A program made the position numbers and the translations under genes. From the NCBI GenBank assembly GCA_964613035.1, contig CAZTFQ010000008.1, forward strand, positions 1-64,000: a stretch of DNA of 64,000 nucleotides, given 5' to 3'. The notes under the pieces are model-generated. The model had not been told where the DNA came from, made no database searches, and saw only the letters and a list, made by a program, of their open reading frames with translations. Numbering within the stretch: the first letter of the stretch is position 1; each line of letters opens with the position of its first letter. Shown in pieces: positions 45,453 to 53,097 of the stretch. This DNA is from CAVIQK01 sp964613035 (GTDB lineage Bacteria > Bacillota > Clostridia > Christensenellales > DTU072).

Positions 45453-45857
45453 TTACCAGACATAGCACAGGACTTCTCCGCCCGTTGCGCTCTGTCTCGC
45501 TTCTTTATCGGTCATAAGTCCCTTGCTGGTAGAAATGATAGCGATGCCCATACCGTTGAGGACTTTAGGGATCTCGTTGCTCTTAGCGTAAACTCTCAGA
45601 CCGGGTTTGCTGATTCTCTTAAGTCCGGTGATTACCTTCTGCTTGTTGGGACCGTATTTCAGTTCGATATGGATGCTTCCCTGAACATCGTCCTCGCCCT
45701 TAATGAACTCAGCGGACTTGATGTAACCTTCTTTAACGAGGATATCTGCTATCCCCTGTTTCATTTTAGAGGACGGTACGTCGACACTTTCGTGTCCTGC
45801 AATAAGACCGTTTCTGATGCGTGTAAGCATATCTGCGATAGGATCTGTCATAGCCAT
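45453..45857 (-). CDS. rpsH: 30S ribosomal protein S8
   Basis: 134 aa. The start MAMTDPIADMLTRIRNG is placed by a GGAGG site 8 nt upstream; a second Met two codons in is the other option. The C-terminal STSKGLMTDKEARQSATGGEVLCYVW is the family signature. S8 organises the central domain of 16S rRNA and represses the spc operon in E. coli by binding mRNA near rplE. Confidence 0.99.
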   Translation of the reverse strand: MAMTDPIADMLTRIRNGLIAGHESVDVPSSKMKQGIADILVKEGYIKSAEFIKGEDDVQGSIHIELKYGPNKQKVITGLKRISKPGLRVYAKSNEIPKVLNGMGIAIISTSKGLMTDKEARQSATGGEVLCYVW

Positions 45858-45873
45858 TGTTATACCCTCCTTA

Positions 45874-46059
45874 TTACCAGCTTGCTTTCTTTACGCCGGG
45901 GATTTCTCCCTTGTACGCAAGCTCTCTAAAACAAATTCTGCAAATGCCGTATTTTTGTAAAACCGCGTGAGGTCTTCCGCAAATCGAGCATCTGGTGTAC
46001 TCTCTGGTGGAGTACTTTTGCTTTCTTTGTTGTTTGTTTATCATTGCTTTCTTAGCCAT
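45874..46059 (-). CDS. rpsN: 30S ribosomal protein S14, zinc-binding type Z
   Basis: 61 aa, the short zinc form with CSICGR and CRICFRELA. Type Z S14 is usual in Firmicutes and replaces the longer cysteine-free form when zinc is available. It lies between rplE and rpsH. Confidence 0.99.
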   Translation of the reverse strand: MAKKAMINKQQRKQKYSTREYTRCSICGRPHAVLQKYGICRICFRELAYKGEIPGVKKASW

Positions 46060-46071
46060 TTTACCCTCCTA

Positions 46072-46614
46072 CTACTTCGCAAAAGGAAGTCCTATGAGAC
46101 GAAGAAGTTCTTTCGCTTCTTCATCGGTGTTAGCCGACGTTACGATACATACGTCGAAGCCACGGGTCGATTCGATTTCGTCGTAGTTGATTTCGGGGAA
46201 AAGCAGCTGCTCTTTGATACCGAAAGCGTAGTTGCCTCTGCCGTCGAAGCTGTTCTTGGATATACCCTTGAAGTCACGGACTCTGGGGAGCGCTATGGAG
46301 ATAAGTTTATCGAGGAAGTACCACATTTTATCTCCGCGGAGCGTAATCTTGCAACCGACGTTCTGTCCTTCTCTGACTTTGAAGTTGGCGACGGACTTTC
46401 TAGCCTTGGTGACGACTGCCTTTTGACCGGCGATCTTCTCCATTTCCTGTACGGCGAGCTGCATGCTTTTGGCGTTGTCCTTGATATCGCCGAAGCCTTG
46501 GTTAAGAACGATTTTTTCCAGTTTGGGAATCTGCATTACGTTCTTGTATCCGAAGGTCTTCTGAAGGGCGGGGGCTACTTCGTTTTTATATAAAACTTGA
46601 AGTCTGTTTGCCAT
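46072..46614 (-). CDS. rplE: 50S ribosomal protein L5
   Basis: 180 aa. L5 binds 5S rRNA and contacts the P-site tRNA. Signature LEKIVLNQGFGDIKDNAK near residue 30 and GRGNYAFGIKEQLLFPEI are present. Its ATG overlaps the last base of the rplX frame, so translation is coupled. Confidence 0.99.
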   Translation of the reverse strand: MANRLQVLYKNEVAPALQKTFGYKNVMQIPKLEKIVLNQGFGDIKDNAKSMQLAVQEMEKIAGQKAVVTKARKSVANFKVREGQNVGCKITLRGDKMWYFLDKLISIALPRVRDFKGISKNSFDGRGNYAFGIKEQLLFPEINYDEIESTRGFDVCIVTSANTDEEAKELLRLIGLPFAK

Positions 46615-47099
46615 TATTCGTTACCTCCTTCATTGGCGACGGGAGCTTCTACTGCTTCCTGAGCCTTTTGGGATTTTCTTCTGACGGTAGCCTTCTTCTG
46701 GACTGCCTCGCCTTCCTTAACCTCGGAGGCTTTGGATTTGGCGACTTTTTTAGCCTTCTTTTCGGCTTTCTTGGTCTCGAGCGCTATGTTGCAGTTGGGG
46801 CAGATACGGACTTTTTTGCCGTCTATTTCGGCGTGACGTACTCTGACTGCCTTACCGCAAGCGGCGCATACGGGCATAACGTTGCTGATGGCGACGGTAC
46901 CGGGCTGAGTGATGATTCCGCCCTTGTCGCTGGCTTGTCTTGCTTTGACCGCTTTATGGATATCGCTCTTAAGACCTTTACCTTCGAGAAGAACTCTTTC
47001 TTTATCTTTGGTAATGCCCTTTACGGTGGCGATTTTACCCTTGTCTTGACCCGCGATAATAAGAACGCTGTCTCCGACTTTAACGTTTTGTTTATTCAT
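46614..47099 (-). CDS. rplX: 50S ribosomal protein L24 with long basic tail
   Basis: 161 aa against the usual ~100-110. The KOW start (VKVGDSVLIIAGQDKGKIATVKGI) and the middle are normal. A zinc-type pair CAACGKAV and CPNC is present at about 86-108. After that comes a ~50-residue Lys/Ala/Glu-rich tail (AEKKAKKVAKSKASEVKEG and on) with no counterpart in standard L24. L24 starts 50S assembly. Stop and the next start overlap by 1 bp. Confidence 0.97.
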   Translation of the reverse strand: MNKQNVKVGDSVLIIAGQDKGKIATVKGITKDKERVLLEGKGLKSDIHKAVKARQASDKGGIITQPGTVAISNVMPVCAACGKAVRVRHAEIDGKKVRICPNCNIALETKKAEKKAKKVAKSKASEVKEGEAVQKKATVRRKSQKAQEAVEAPVANEGGNE

Positions 47100-47112
47100 T
47101 ACTGCGTCCTCC

Positions 47113-47484
47113 TTAAATTACTTCGGGAGCAAGGGAGACTATTTTGAGGAAGTTCTTGTCTTCTCTCAGTTCTCTTGCCACAGGTCCGAAAATACGAGTG
47201 CCCTTGGGCTGCTTCTGGTTGTCGATGATAACCGCCGCGTTGTCGTCAAAGCGAATGTGAGAACCGTCCGCTCTGCCTACGCCCTTGGTGGTCCTGACGA
47301 TGACCGCTCTTACGACGTCGCCCTTTTTGACGATGCCGCCGGGGGTAGCCGTCTTGACGCTTGCTACTATGATGTCTCCGATGTTACCCGTCTTGACGAG
47401 GGATCCGCCGAGGACTCTTATGCACATAATTTCCTTGGCGCCGGAATTGTCGGCGACCTTGAGTCTGGATTGCTGTTGAATCAT
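47113..47484 (-). CDS. rplN: 50S ribosomal protein L14
   Basis: 123 aa. It begins MIQQQSRLKVADNSGAKEIMCI and ends FLKIVSLAPEVI, all family features. L14 lies at the subunit interface and is the docking site of the silencing factor RsfS. Normal position between rpsQ and rplX. Confidence 0.99.
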   Translation of the reverse strand: MIQQQSRLKVADNSGAKEIMCIRVLGGSLVKTGNIGDIIVASVKTATPGGIVKKGDVVRAVIVRTTKGVGRADGSHIRFDDNAAVIIDNQKQPKGTRIFGPVARELREDKNFLKIVSLAPEVI

Positions 47485-47494
47485 AGTCTGCCTC

Positions 47495-47749
47495 CTATTT
47501 CGCCTTTTCGATGATTTCTTTTACCATCCATCTCTTATCCTTGGAGAGAGGTCTGGTCTCTACGATTTCGACGGTGTCGCCGATACCGCATTCGTTGTTC
47601 TCGTCGTGCGCCTTGAATTTTTTGGACTTAGAAACATACTTCTTATAAAGAGGATCCTTTACCTTTCTGGTGACGGTAACGACCACGGTCTTGTCCATTT
47701 TATCGCTGGTGACGATGCCGACTCTGGTTTTTCTGAGATTTCTTTCCAT
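47495..47749 (-). CDS. rpsQ: 30S ribosomal protein S17
   Basis: 84 aa OB-fold protein. Start MERNLRKTRVGIVTSDKMDKTVVV and signature GDTVEIVETRPLSKDKRW are intact. It binds the 5' domain of 16S rRNA early in assembly. Confidence 0.99.
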   Translation of the reverse strand: MERNLRKTRVGIVTSDKMDKTVVVTVTRKVKDPLYKKYVSKSKKFKAHDENNECGIGDTVEIVETRPLSKDKRWMVKEIIEKAK

Positions 47750-47762
47750 GATGCCTCCTTAC

Positions 47763-48002
47763 TTACGCGCGAGCCTTCTTGCTCTTGCCGGTCGCGGGCT
47801 CTTCAGCCAGGTTCAGCTCTCTTTGACGCAAAACGGTCTTGGCGCGTGCGATATTTCTCTTAACTTCGGTCATAACGAGAGGATTGGAAAGCTGATTGGT
47901 GGCGTGTTTGAAACGAAGGTTAAAAAGTTCTTCCTTCATCTCGTTGATCTTGATGTTGAGTTCATCATTCGATAACTCGGAAAAATTGATTTTCTTAGCC
48001 AT
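47763..48002 (-). CDS. rpmC: 50S ribosomal protein L29
   Basis: 79 aa, slightly longer than the usual 65-70 because of a basic/acidic C-terminal tail (LNLAEEPATGKSKKARA). The helical hairpin core ELFNLRFKHATNQL...IARAKTVLRQRE is standard. L29 lies at the tunnel exit and helps dock SRP and trigger factor. Confidence 0.98.
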   Translation of the reverse strand: MAKKINFSELSNDELNIKINEMKEELFNLRFKHATNQLSNPLVMTEVKRNIARAKTVLRQRELNLAEEPATGKSKKARA

Positions 48003-48014
48003 GATTCACTCCTC

Positions 48015-48443
48015 CTAATTCTCTTCTACTTCTTCGACCTGCTTCATGGCAAACTTCGATTTGATAGGAAGCTTGTGTGAAGCGAGACGAAGAGCTTCTC
48101 TTGCTACTTCTTCGCTGACGCCCGCCATTTCGAACATGACTCTGTCGGGCTTAACGACGCATACCCAGTACTCGGGGCTACCTTTACCGCTACCCATACG
48201 AGTCTCGGCAGGTTTCTTGGTCACGGGCTTATCGGGGAAGATATTGACCCAAACCTGTCCGCCACGCTTGATGTATCTCGTCATAGCGACACGGGCCGCT
48301 TCGATCTGATTGGAGGTAACCCAGCCGGGTTCTTGCGCCACGAGGGCGTAATCGCCGTAGCATATTCTGTTACCGCGTCCGGCACGACCCGTCATTCTGC
48401 CACGCTGGACTCTACGTCTCTTAACTCTCTTAGGCATTAACAT
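48015..48443 (-). CDS. rplP: 50S ribosomal protein L16
   Basis: 142 aa. Start MLMPKRVKRRRVQRGRM and the RGGQVWVNIFPDKPVTKKPAETRMGSGKGSPEYW signature are clear. L16 helps build the A site and peptidyl transferase centre. Overlaps rpsC by 1 bp. Confidence 0.99.
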   Translation of the reverse strand: MLMPKRVKRRRVQRGRMTGRAGRGNRICYGDYALVAQEPGWVTSNQIEAARVAMTRYIKRGGQVWVNIFPDKPVTKKPAETRMGSGKGSPEYWVCVVKPDRVMFEMAGVSEEVAREALRLASHKLPIKSKFAMKQVEEVEEN

Positions 48444-49138
48444 TAGTCTTGCCCTCCTTTATTGTCGGTAAGATTCTGATTAAAAACCTCACCTTTATAA
48501 ATCCATACCTTGACGCCGATGACACCGTAGGTGGTGTGGGCGTTGGCGGTACCGTAATCGATATTGGCTCTTAAAGTCTGAAGCGGTATAGAACCTTCGT
48601 GATACTGCTCGCATCTGGCGATTTCCGCTCCGTCGAGACGACCGGATACCATCGTCTTGATACCCTTGGCGCCGGACTTCATTGCTCTGCCCATTGCCTG
48701 CTTCATAGCGCGACGGAACTGGATTCTTCTCTCAAGCTGATGAGCGATATTCTCTGCTACGAGCGTGGCGTCGATATCTACTCTCTTGACCTCGTGGACG
48801 TTGACGTTGATGATCTTGGCGATCTCGTTGTTATGTCTGGAGGGCTTGCCGTTGACGATGAGAGCGATTTCTTTCTTCATCTTCTCTACGTTCTCGGCGG
48901 CTTTTCCGATAGCGATACCGGGGCGACCGCAGTACATTTCGACGGTGAGGACGTTGGCGGCTCTCTCGATGACTATTCTGGAGATAGCGGCGTCTGCGTA
49001 ATTCTTGGTGATATGCTTTCTGATATCGTTGTCTTCTTTAAGGTTCTTACCGAAATTCTTCTTGTTAGCGTACCATTGAGAATCCCAACCTTTGATAACT
49101 CCGACTCTTAAACCGTGCGGATTAACTTTCTGTCCCAT
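48443..49138 (-). CDS. rpsC: 30S ribosomal protein S3
   Basis: 231 aa. Start MGQKVNPHGLRVGVIKGWDS. The type-2 KH domain is present (MYCGRPGIAIGKAAENVEKM), followed by the C-terminal domain (GRLDGAEIARCEQYHEGSIPLQTL). S3 lines the mRNA entry channel and unwinds mRNA with S4 and S5. Normal length. Confidence 0.99.
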   Translation of the reverse strand: MGQKVNPHGLRVGVIKGWDSQWYANKKNFGKNLKEDNDIRKHITKNYADAAISRIVIERAANVLTVEMYCGRPGIAIGKAAENVEKMKKEIALIVNGKPSRHNNEIAKIINVNVHEVKRVDIDATLVAENIAHQLERRIQFRRAMKQAMGRAMKSGAKGIKTMVSGRLDGAEIARCEQYHEGSIPLQTLRANIDYGTANAHTTYGVIGVKVWIYKGEVFNQNLTDNKGGQD

Positions 49139-49148
49139 TGTGAACCTC

Positions 49149-49535
49149 CTATTTCGCTACGTCGAGAATGACGGTGATGTGGCTGGTGCGCTTCAGAAGG
49201 GAAGCGGCTCTGCCGTGTGCTTTGGGCATATATCTCTTGAGAGTCGCGCCTTGATCCGCATAACACTCGGCTACGTAGAGCTCGTCGCGATTCAGTCCGA
49301 GATTGTTTTCCGCATTGGCTGCAGCCGATTTGACGACTTTCAGCACGGGCTCGCAGCTGGACTTATTGAGAGCGTTGAGGATACCCTCGGCTTCGATAAG
49401 CTTCTTGCCTCTGATGACGTCGAGGACCGCTCTTACTTTGTAGGGCGAAATACGAATGTTTTTCGCGACTGCATAGGGGCGTTTATCCGCCGACTCTTTT
49501 CTATTTATTGCTTTTTCTCTGATTCTAGTTGCCAT
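49149..49535 (-). CDS. rplV: 50S ribosomal protein L22
   Basis: 128 aa with a ~15-residue basic N-terminal extension before the standard AVAKNIRISPYKVRAVLDVIRGKKL. The tunnel-lining beta-hairpin (KRYMPKAHGRAASLLKRTSHITV) that is the site of macrolide-resistance changes is intact and shows no obvious insertion. Confidence 0.99.
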   Translation of the reverse strand: MATRIREKAINRKESADKRPYAVAKNIRISPYKVRAVLDVIRGKKLIEAEGILNALNKSSCEPVLKVVKSAAANAENNLGLNRDELYVAECYADQGATLKRYMPKAHGRAASLLKRTSHITVILDVAK

Positions 49536-49550
49536 TGATACAGCCTCCTA

Positions 49551-49829
49551 TTACTTGCCGCCCGTGGACTTGCTGCCGGCGTGTCCCTTGAAGGTTCTCG
49601 TGGGAGCGAATTCGCCTAATTTAAGTCCGACCATATCTTCCGTGATATATACGGGAACGTGCTTTCTTCCGTCATGCACCGCGATGGTGTGACCGACGAA
49701 TTCAGGGAAAATCGTCGAGCTTCTGGACCAGGTCTTGACGGGACGCTTCTCACCGCTTTCGTTCATAGCGACAATTCTTTTATACAGGCTTTCTTCTACG
49801 AAAGGTCCTTTCTTAATAGATCTACTCAT
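49551..49829 (-). CDS. rpsS: 30S ribosomal protein S19
   Basis: 92 aa. Start MSRSIKKGPFVEESLYKRI and the signature TWSRSSTIFPEFVGHTIAVHDGRKHVPVYI. It lies in the 30S head beside S13 and contacts the A-site tRNA. Confidence 0.99.
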   Translation of the reverse strand: MSRSIKKGPFVEESLYKRIVAMNESGEKRPVKTWSRSSTIFPEFVGHTIAVHDGRKHVPVYITEDMVGLKLGEFAPTRTFKGHAGSKSTGGK

Positions 49830-49840
49830 AACATTGCCTC

Positions 49841-50668
49841 CTAATTGATGCGCTTGATGATGAACTTGTCAGTTCTGTTCTTCTTCTTACGAGTCTTATA
49901 ACCGAGAGCGGGCTTGCCCCAAGGAGTTACAGGAGAAGGCATACCGATAGGAGACTTGCCTTCGCCGCCGCCGTGAGGGTGATCGCAAGGGTTCATAACG
50001 ACGCCGCGGACGGTAGGTTTGATACCCATGTGACGTTTTCTGCCGGCTTTACCGAGAGAAACTATCTCGTGCTCGTTGTTGCCGACGACGCCTACGGTCG
50101 CTTTGCACTGAGCGAGGACGTATCTCATCTCGCCGGAGGGCATACGGAGCGTAGCCATTTTGCCTTCTTTAGCCATCAGCTGAGCATACACGCCTGCGCT
50201 ACGGGCTATCTTTCCGCCTGCACCGGGGAGCATCTCGATGTTGTGCACCGTGGTACCTACGGGGATATCGCACAGTTTCAGCGCGTTACCGACCTTGATG
50301 TCGGCGCCTTCGCCGGAGAGGAGTTTGTCGCCTACGGACAGTCCTTCGGGAGCGAGGATGTATCTCTTCTCACCGTCTGCGTAGACGAGGAGAGCGATGT
50401 TGGCGCTACGATTGGGGTCGTACTCGATGGTCTTGACCGTCGCGGGGATACCGTCCTTGTTGCGCTTGAAGTCGATGATACGATATTTGACTCTGTTGCC
50501 GCCGCCGATGTGACGGACGGTTATTCTGCCGTTGGCGTTTCTGCCGCCGGTCTTATTCTTACTTACGAGAAGGCTTCTTTCGGGAGTGGTGCAAGTGATT
50601 TCGCTGAAGGACGAAACCGACATGTGACGACGTCCGGGAGAAGTAGGTTTATATCTCTTAATTGCCAT
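49841..50668 (-). CDS. rplB: 50S ribosomal protein L2
   Basis: 275 aa, full length. L2 is needed for subunit joining and peptidyl transfer. Signature PHGGGEGKSPIGMPSPVTPWGKPALGYKTRKKK holds the conserved His (in HPHGGG). Normal place between rplW and rpsS. Confidence 0.99.
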   Translation of the reverse strand: MAIKRYKPTSPGRRHMSVSSFSEITCTTPERSLLVSKNKTGGRNANGRITVRHIGGGNRVKYRIIDFKRNKDGIPATVKTIEYDPNRSANIALLVYADGEKRYILAPEGLSVGDKLLSGEGADIKVGNALKLCDIPVGTTVHNIEMLPGAGGKIARSAGVYAQLMAKEGKMATLRMPSGEMRYVLAQCKATVGVVGNNEHEIVSLGKAGRKRHMGIKPTVRGVVMNPCDHPHGGGEGKSPIGMPSPVTPWGKPALGYKTRKKKNRTDKFIIKRIN

Positions 50669-50681
50669 TACAGTCTACCTC

Positions 50682-50972
50682 CTATGCAAGGCTATCGAAA
50701 AACTCGATAGATTTGGAATCGGACGTCAGATACACGATAGCCTTCTTATAAGCGGCTGTCTTACCCTCGTGACGACCGAGTCTCTTGACTTTTCCGTCGT
50801 AGTTGGAAACGTTGACTTTGTCCACGTTAACGCCGAAGATCTCTTCCACCGCCAGCTTGACCTGAGTCTTGGTGGCGCACTTGGCGACTACGAAAGTGTA
50901 GGTTTTCGCAGGAATACCCGCGTAACTCTTTTCGGAAAGAATAGGTCTTATGATAATATCGTGTGCTTTCAT
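50682..50972 (-). CDS. rplW: 50S ribosomal protein L23
   Basis: 96 aa. Start MKAHDIIIRPILSEKSYAG and the family segment KTQVKLAVEEIFGVNVDKVNV. L23 is the main docking site for trigger factor and SRP at the exit. Overlaps rplD by 1 bp. Confidence 0.99.
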   Translation of the reverse strand: MKAHDIIIRPILSEKSYAGIPAKTYTFVVAKCATKTQVKLAVEEIFGVNVDKVNVSNYDGKVKRLGRHEGKTAAYKKAIVYLTSDSKSIEFFDSLA

Positions 50973-51592
50973 TATTTAAGTACCTCCTCGAGAGCCTTAA
51001 CGGAAGCTTCCGTAACGATGAGCTTAGAGCTTCTTACGATGTCGTATACGTTGACGAGCTTGACGTCGGAAGTCTCTACTCCGGGGATGTTGCCGGACGC
51101 TCTTACGACGTTGACGTTTTCGGAATCGAGAACGACGAGAGCCTTTTCCGCGCCGAGAGCCTTCAATACTTCAACCATAAGTTTGGTTTTGCCGGCTTCG
51201 AGCTCGATCTTGTCTACTACTACCATTTCGCCTGCTCTGACTTTTTCGGAGAGGACCGAACACAGAGCGGCTCTGTTCATTTTCTTGTTAATCTTCTGAG
51301 AGAAGTCTCTGGGCTTCGGGGCAAAAACTACGCCGCCCTTGATGAATTGAGGAGCCCTGATGCTTCCTTGACGAGCTCTGCCGGTGCCTTTTTGTCTGAA
51401 GGGCTTGATACCGCCGCCGGATACCTCGGTACGGGTAAGAGCGGACTTGGTGCCTTGACGCTTGTTGGCGAGCTGAGCTACGACTACCTGGTGAATGAGC
51501 GCTTCGTTATATTCCGCGCCGAATACGCCGTCGTCTACCGTCAGGGTGCTAACTTCTTGACCGTGCTGGTTTAATACTTTTAATTCTGCCAT
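50972..51592 (-). CDS. rplD: 50S ribosomal protein L4
   Basis: 206 aa. The tunnel-reaching loop (GGGIKPFRQKGTGRARQGSIRAPQFIKGGVVFAPKPRDFS) is intact. In E. coli L4 represses the S10 operon through the rpsJ leader; the leader here is short and no L4-binding structure was recognised. Follows rplC by 14 bp. Confidence 0.99.
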   Translation of the reverse strand: MAELKVLNQHGQEVSTLTVDDGVFGAEYNEALIHQVVVAQLANKRQGTKSALTRTEVSGGGIKPFRQKGTGRARQGSIRAPQFIKGGVVFAPKPRDFSQKINKKMNRAALCSVLSEKVRAGEMVVVDKIELEAGKTKLMVEVLKALGAEKALVVLDSENVNVVRASGNIPGVETSDVKLVNVYDIVRSSKLIVTEASVKALEEVLK

Positions 51593-51606
51593 TAGTCTAT
51601 CCTCCG

Positions 51607-52242
51607 TTACGCCTTGACGCTATCCTTGATGATAACGAGACCGCCCTTAGGTCCGGGCACGCCGCCCTTGATAAGGATGAGGTTACGAGCCTCGTCTACC
51701 TTGACGATGGTAAGACCCTGAACGGTAACTTGTTCATGTCCCCATTGTCCTGCCATTTTTTTGTTCTTAAACACTCTGCTGGGATCCGAGCACGCAGCCA
51801 TGGAACCGGGGGAGCGGTGGATAGGACCGGTACCGTGAGTCATAGGACCGACTCTGTGCTGGTTCCATCTCTTGATGACGCCGGTGTATCCGTGACCTTT
51901 GCTGGTGCCTACCACGTCTATCTTATCGTTGGCGCGGAATTCGGAACAATTGATAACCTGTCCTACTTCCATGGAGTCGGCATTGTCGAGGCGGAACTCT
52001 CTGAGATACTTCTTGACCTCTACGCCCGCTTTGGCAAACTGACCCTTGACGCACTTGTTGACGTTGTTTTCTTTCACGCTGCCGTACGCGACCTGAACCG
52101 CGCTGTAACCGTCTTTATCTACGGTCTTCTTCTGCGTGACCACACAGGGACCCGCCTCGATAACCGTCACGGGTATAACGATGCCGTCCTCGGTGAAGAT
52201 TTGGCTCATGCCGAGTTTCGTACCTAGAATCGCTTTCTTCAT
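51607..52242 (-). CDS. rplC: 50S ribosomal protein L3
   Basis: 211 aa. Start MKKAILGTKLGMSQIFTEDG; the KGHGYTGVIKRWNQHRVGPMTHGTGPIHRSPGSM segment reaches the peptidyl transferase centre and contains the conserved residues whose change gives pleuromutilin resistance. Among the first proteins to assemble. Confidence 0.99.
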   Translation of the reverse strand: MKKAILGTKLGMSQIFTEDGIVIPVTVIEAGPCVVTQKKTVDKDGYSAVQVAYGSVKENNVNKCVKGQFAKAGVEVKKYLREFRLDNADSMEVGQVINCSEFRANDKIDVVGTSKGHGYTGVIKRWNQHRVGPMTHGTGPIHRSPGSMAACSDPSRVFKNKKMAGQWGHEQVTVQGLTIVKVDEARNLILIKGGVPGPKGGLVIIKDSVKA

Positions 52243-52253
52243 ACTACTACCTC

Positions 52254-52562
52254 CTAGAGCTTAATCTGAATGTCTACGCCTGCCGGCAAATCGAGTTTCA
52301 TTAACGACTCGACCGTCTTCGCCGTGCTGTTGTAAATGTCGATAAGGCGCTTGTGCGTCCTTAACTCAAACTGTTCTCTGCTGTCTTTGTACTTGTGGGG
52401 AGAACGAAGAATGGTTACGATTTCCTTATCGGTAGGGAGCGGAATCGGGCCGGAAACGTTGGCGCCAGTGCGCTTTGCAGTTTCAACAATCTTTTCTGCT
52501 GAATTGTCAATAAGGTTATGATCGTAAGCTTTCAACTTAATCCTGATCTTTTGACCTGCCAT
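52254..52562 (-). CDS. rpsJ: 30S ribosomal protein S10
   Basis: 102 aa. Start MAGQKIRIKLKAYDHNLIDNSAEKIVETAKRTGA and the signature SPHKYKDSREQFELRTHKRLIDI. S10 (NusE) also joins NusB in rRNA antitermination. It is the first gene of the 32-gene cluster and sits behind a strong promoter. AGGAGG ribosome binding site. Confidence 0.99.
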   Translation of the reverse strand: MAGQKIRIKLKAYDHNLIDNSAEKIVETAKRTGANVSGPIPLPTDKEIVTILRSPHKYKDSREQFELRTHKRLIDIYNSTAKTVESLMKLDLPAGVDIQIKL

Positions 52563-52641
52563 TTATTTAACCTCCTAAATGGATATTTTCTTTCTTGCAC
52601 ACTCGTCCGTGTGTATCCTCGCAGACTTTACGTGCTCTATA

Positions 52642-52670
52642 ATTTTACATATATTGCAAAGCATTGTCAA
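52642..52670 (-). promoter_or_regulatory. S10 operon promoter
   Basis: -35 TTGACA (52665-52670), 17-nt spacer, -10 TAAAAT (52642-52647). The ~75-nt leader contains a hairpin CACAC-GGACGA-GTGTG (about 52597-52612). The rest of the space back to the XRE gene is AT-rich with a T/A-run and a weak GC hairpin (52747-52758) that could end the XRE transcript. Confidence 0.88.
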
Positions 52671-52781
52671 TCGATTTGACTAAATATTTTTTTAAGCTTT
52701 TTTTTTAAAACGAGAGCTTTTTATCGCCCTCTTTTTATTGAAAAACGCCCCTAGAGGCAAAAGAAATCTTAGATAAAAATT

Positions 52782-52985
52782 CTACATCGCGTCGTCGATG
52801 CCTAAGATGTAATCCGTACTGGTCTGATACAACGCCGCCAGCTTAACGAGCGACTCCAGCGGAATATCCCTCTTCTGCGTCTCGTATTGCGAATAGGTAT
52901 TCTGCTGTACGCTCAGATATCTCGCGACGTACTCCTGTGTAAAGCCGTTCTCCAGTCTTAATTCCTTGAGTCTTAACTTAATCAT
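52782..52985 (-). CDS. Small XRE-family DNA-binding regulator
   Basis: 67 aa, only a helix-turn-helix domain: RLKELRLENGFTQEYVARYLSVQQNTYSQYETQKRDIPLESLVKLAALYQTSTDYILG. It is of the lambda Cro/SinR type and should bind as a dimer. No ribosome binding site precedes the ATG and a TATCAT -10 ends 7 nt upstream, so the mRNA is probably leaderless. It faces a divergent lipoprotein gene across a control region with two matching operators, so it probably represses itself and that gene. Confidence 0.93.
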   Translation of the reverse strand: MIKLRLKELRLENGFTQEYVARYLSVQQNTYSQYETQKRDIPLESLVKLAALYQTSTDYILGIDDAM

Positions 52986-53000
52986 ACTATATATGATAAA

Positions 53001-53040
53001 ATCTCGTTTTGAGATATTGACAATTATCTCATTTTGTGAT
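53001..53040. promoter_or_regulatory. Twin operators in the divergent xre / lipoprotein control region
   Basis: Two 15-bp palindromes share the form ATCTC-R-TTTTG-W-GAT: site 1 at 53001-53015 (ATCTCGTTTTGAGAT) and site 2 at 53026-53040 (ATCTCATTTTGTGAT), 25 bp apart start to start. Between them TTGACAA (53017-53023) can serve as -35 for both directions. Rightward -10 candidate GATAAT (53038-53043, 15-nt spacer); leftward -10 TATCAT (52993-52998, 19-nt spacer). Each operator fills one promoter spacer. Binding by the 67-aa XRE protein is inferred. Confidence 0.75.
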
Positions 53041-53097
53041 AATGTTTTCCTTAATTAAATTATTGAGGAATTATTCTCCGCCTCGAGAGGAAGCATT

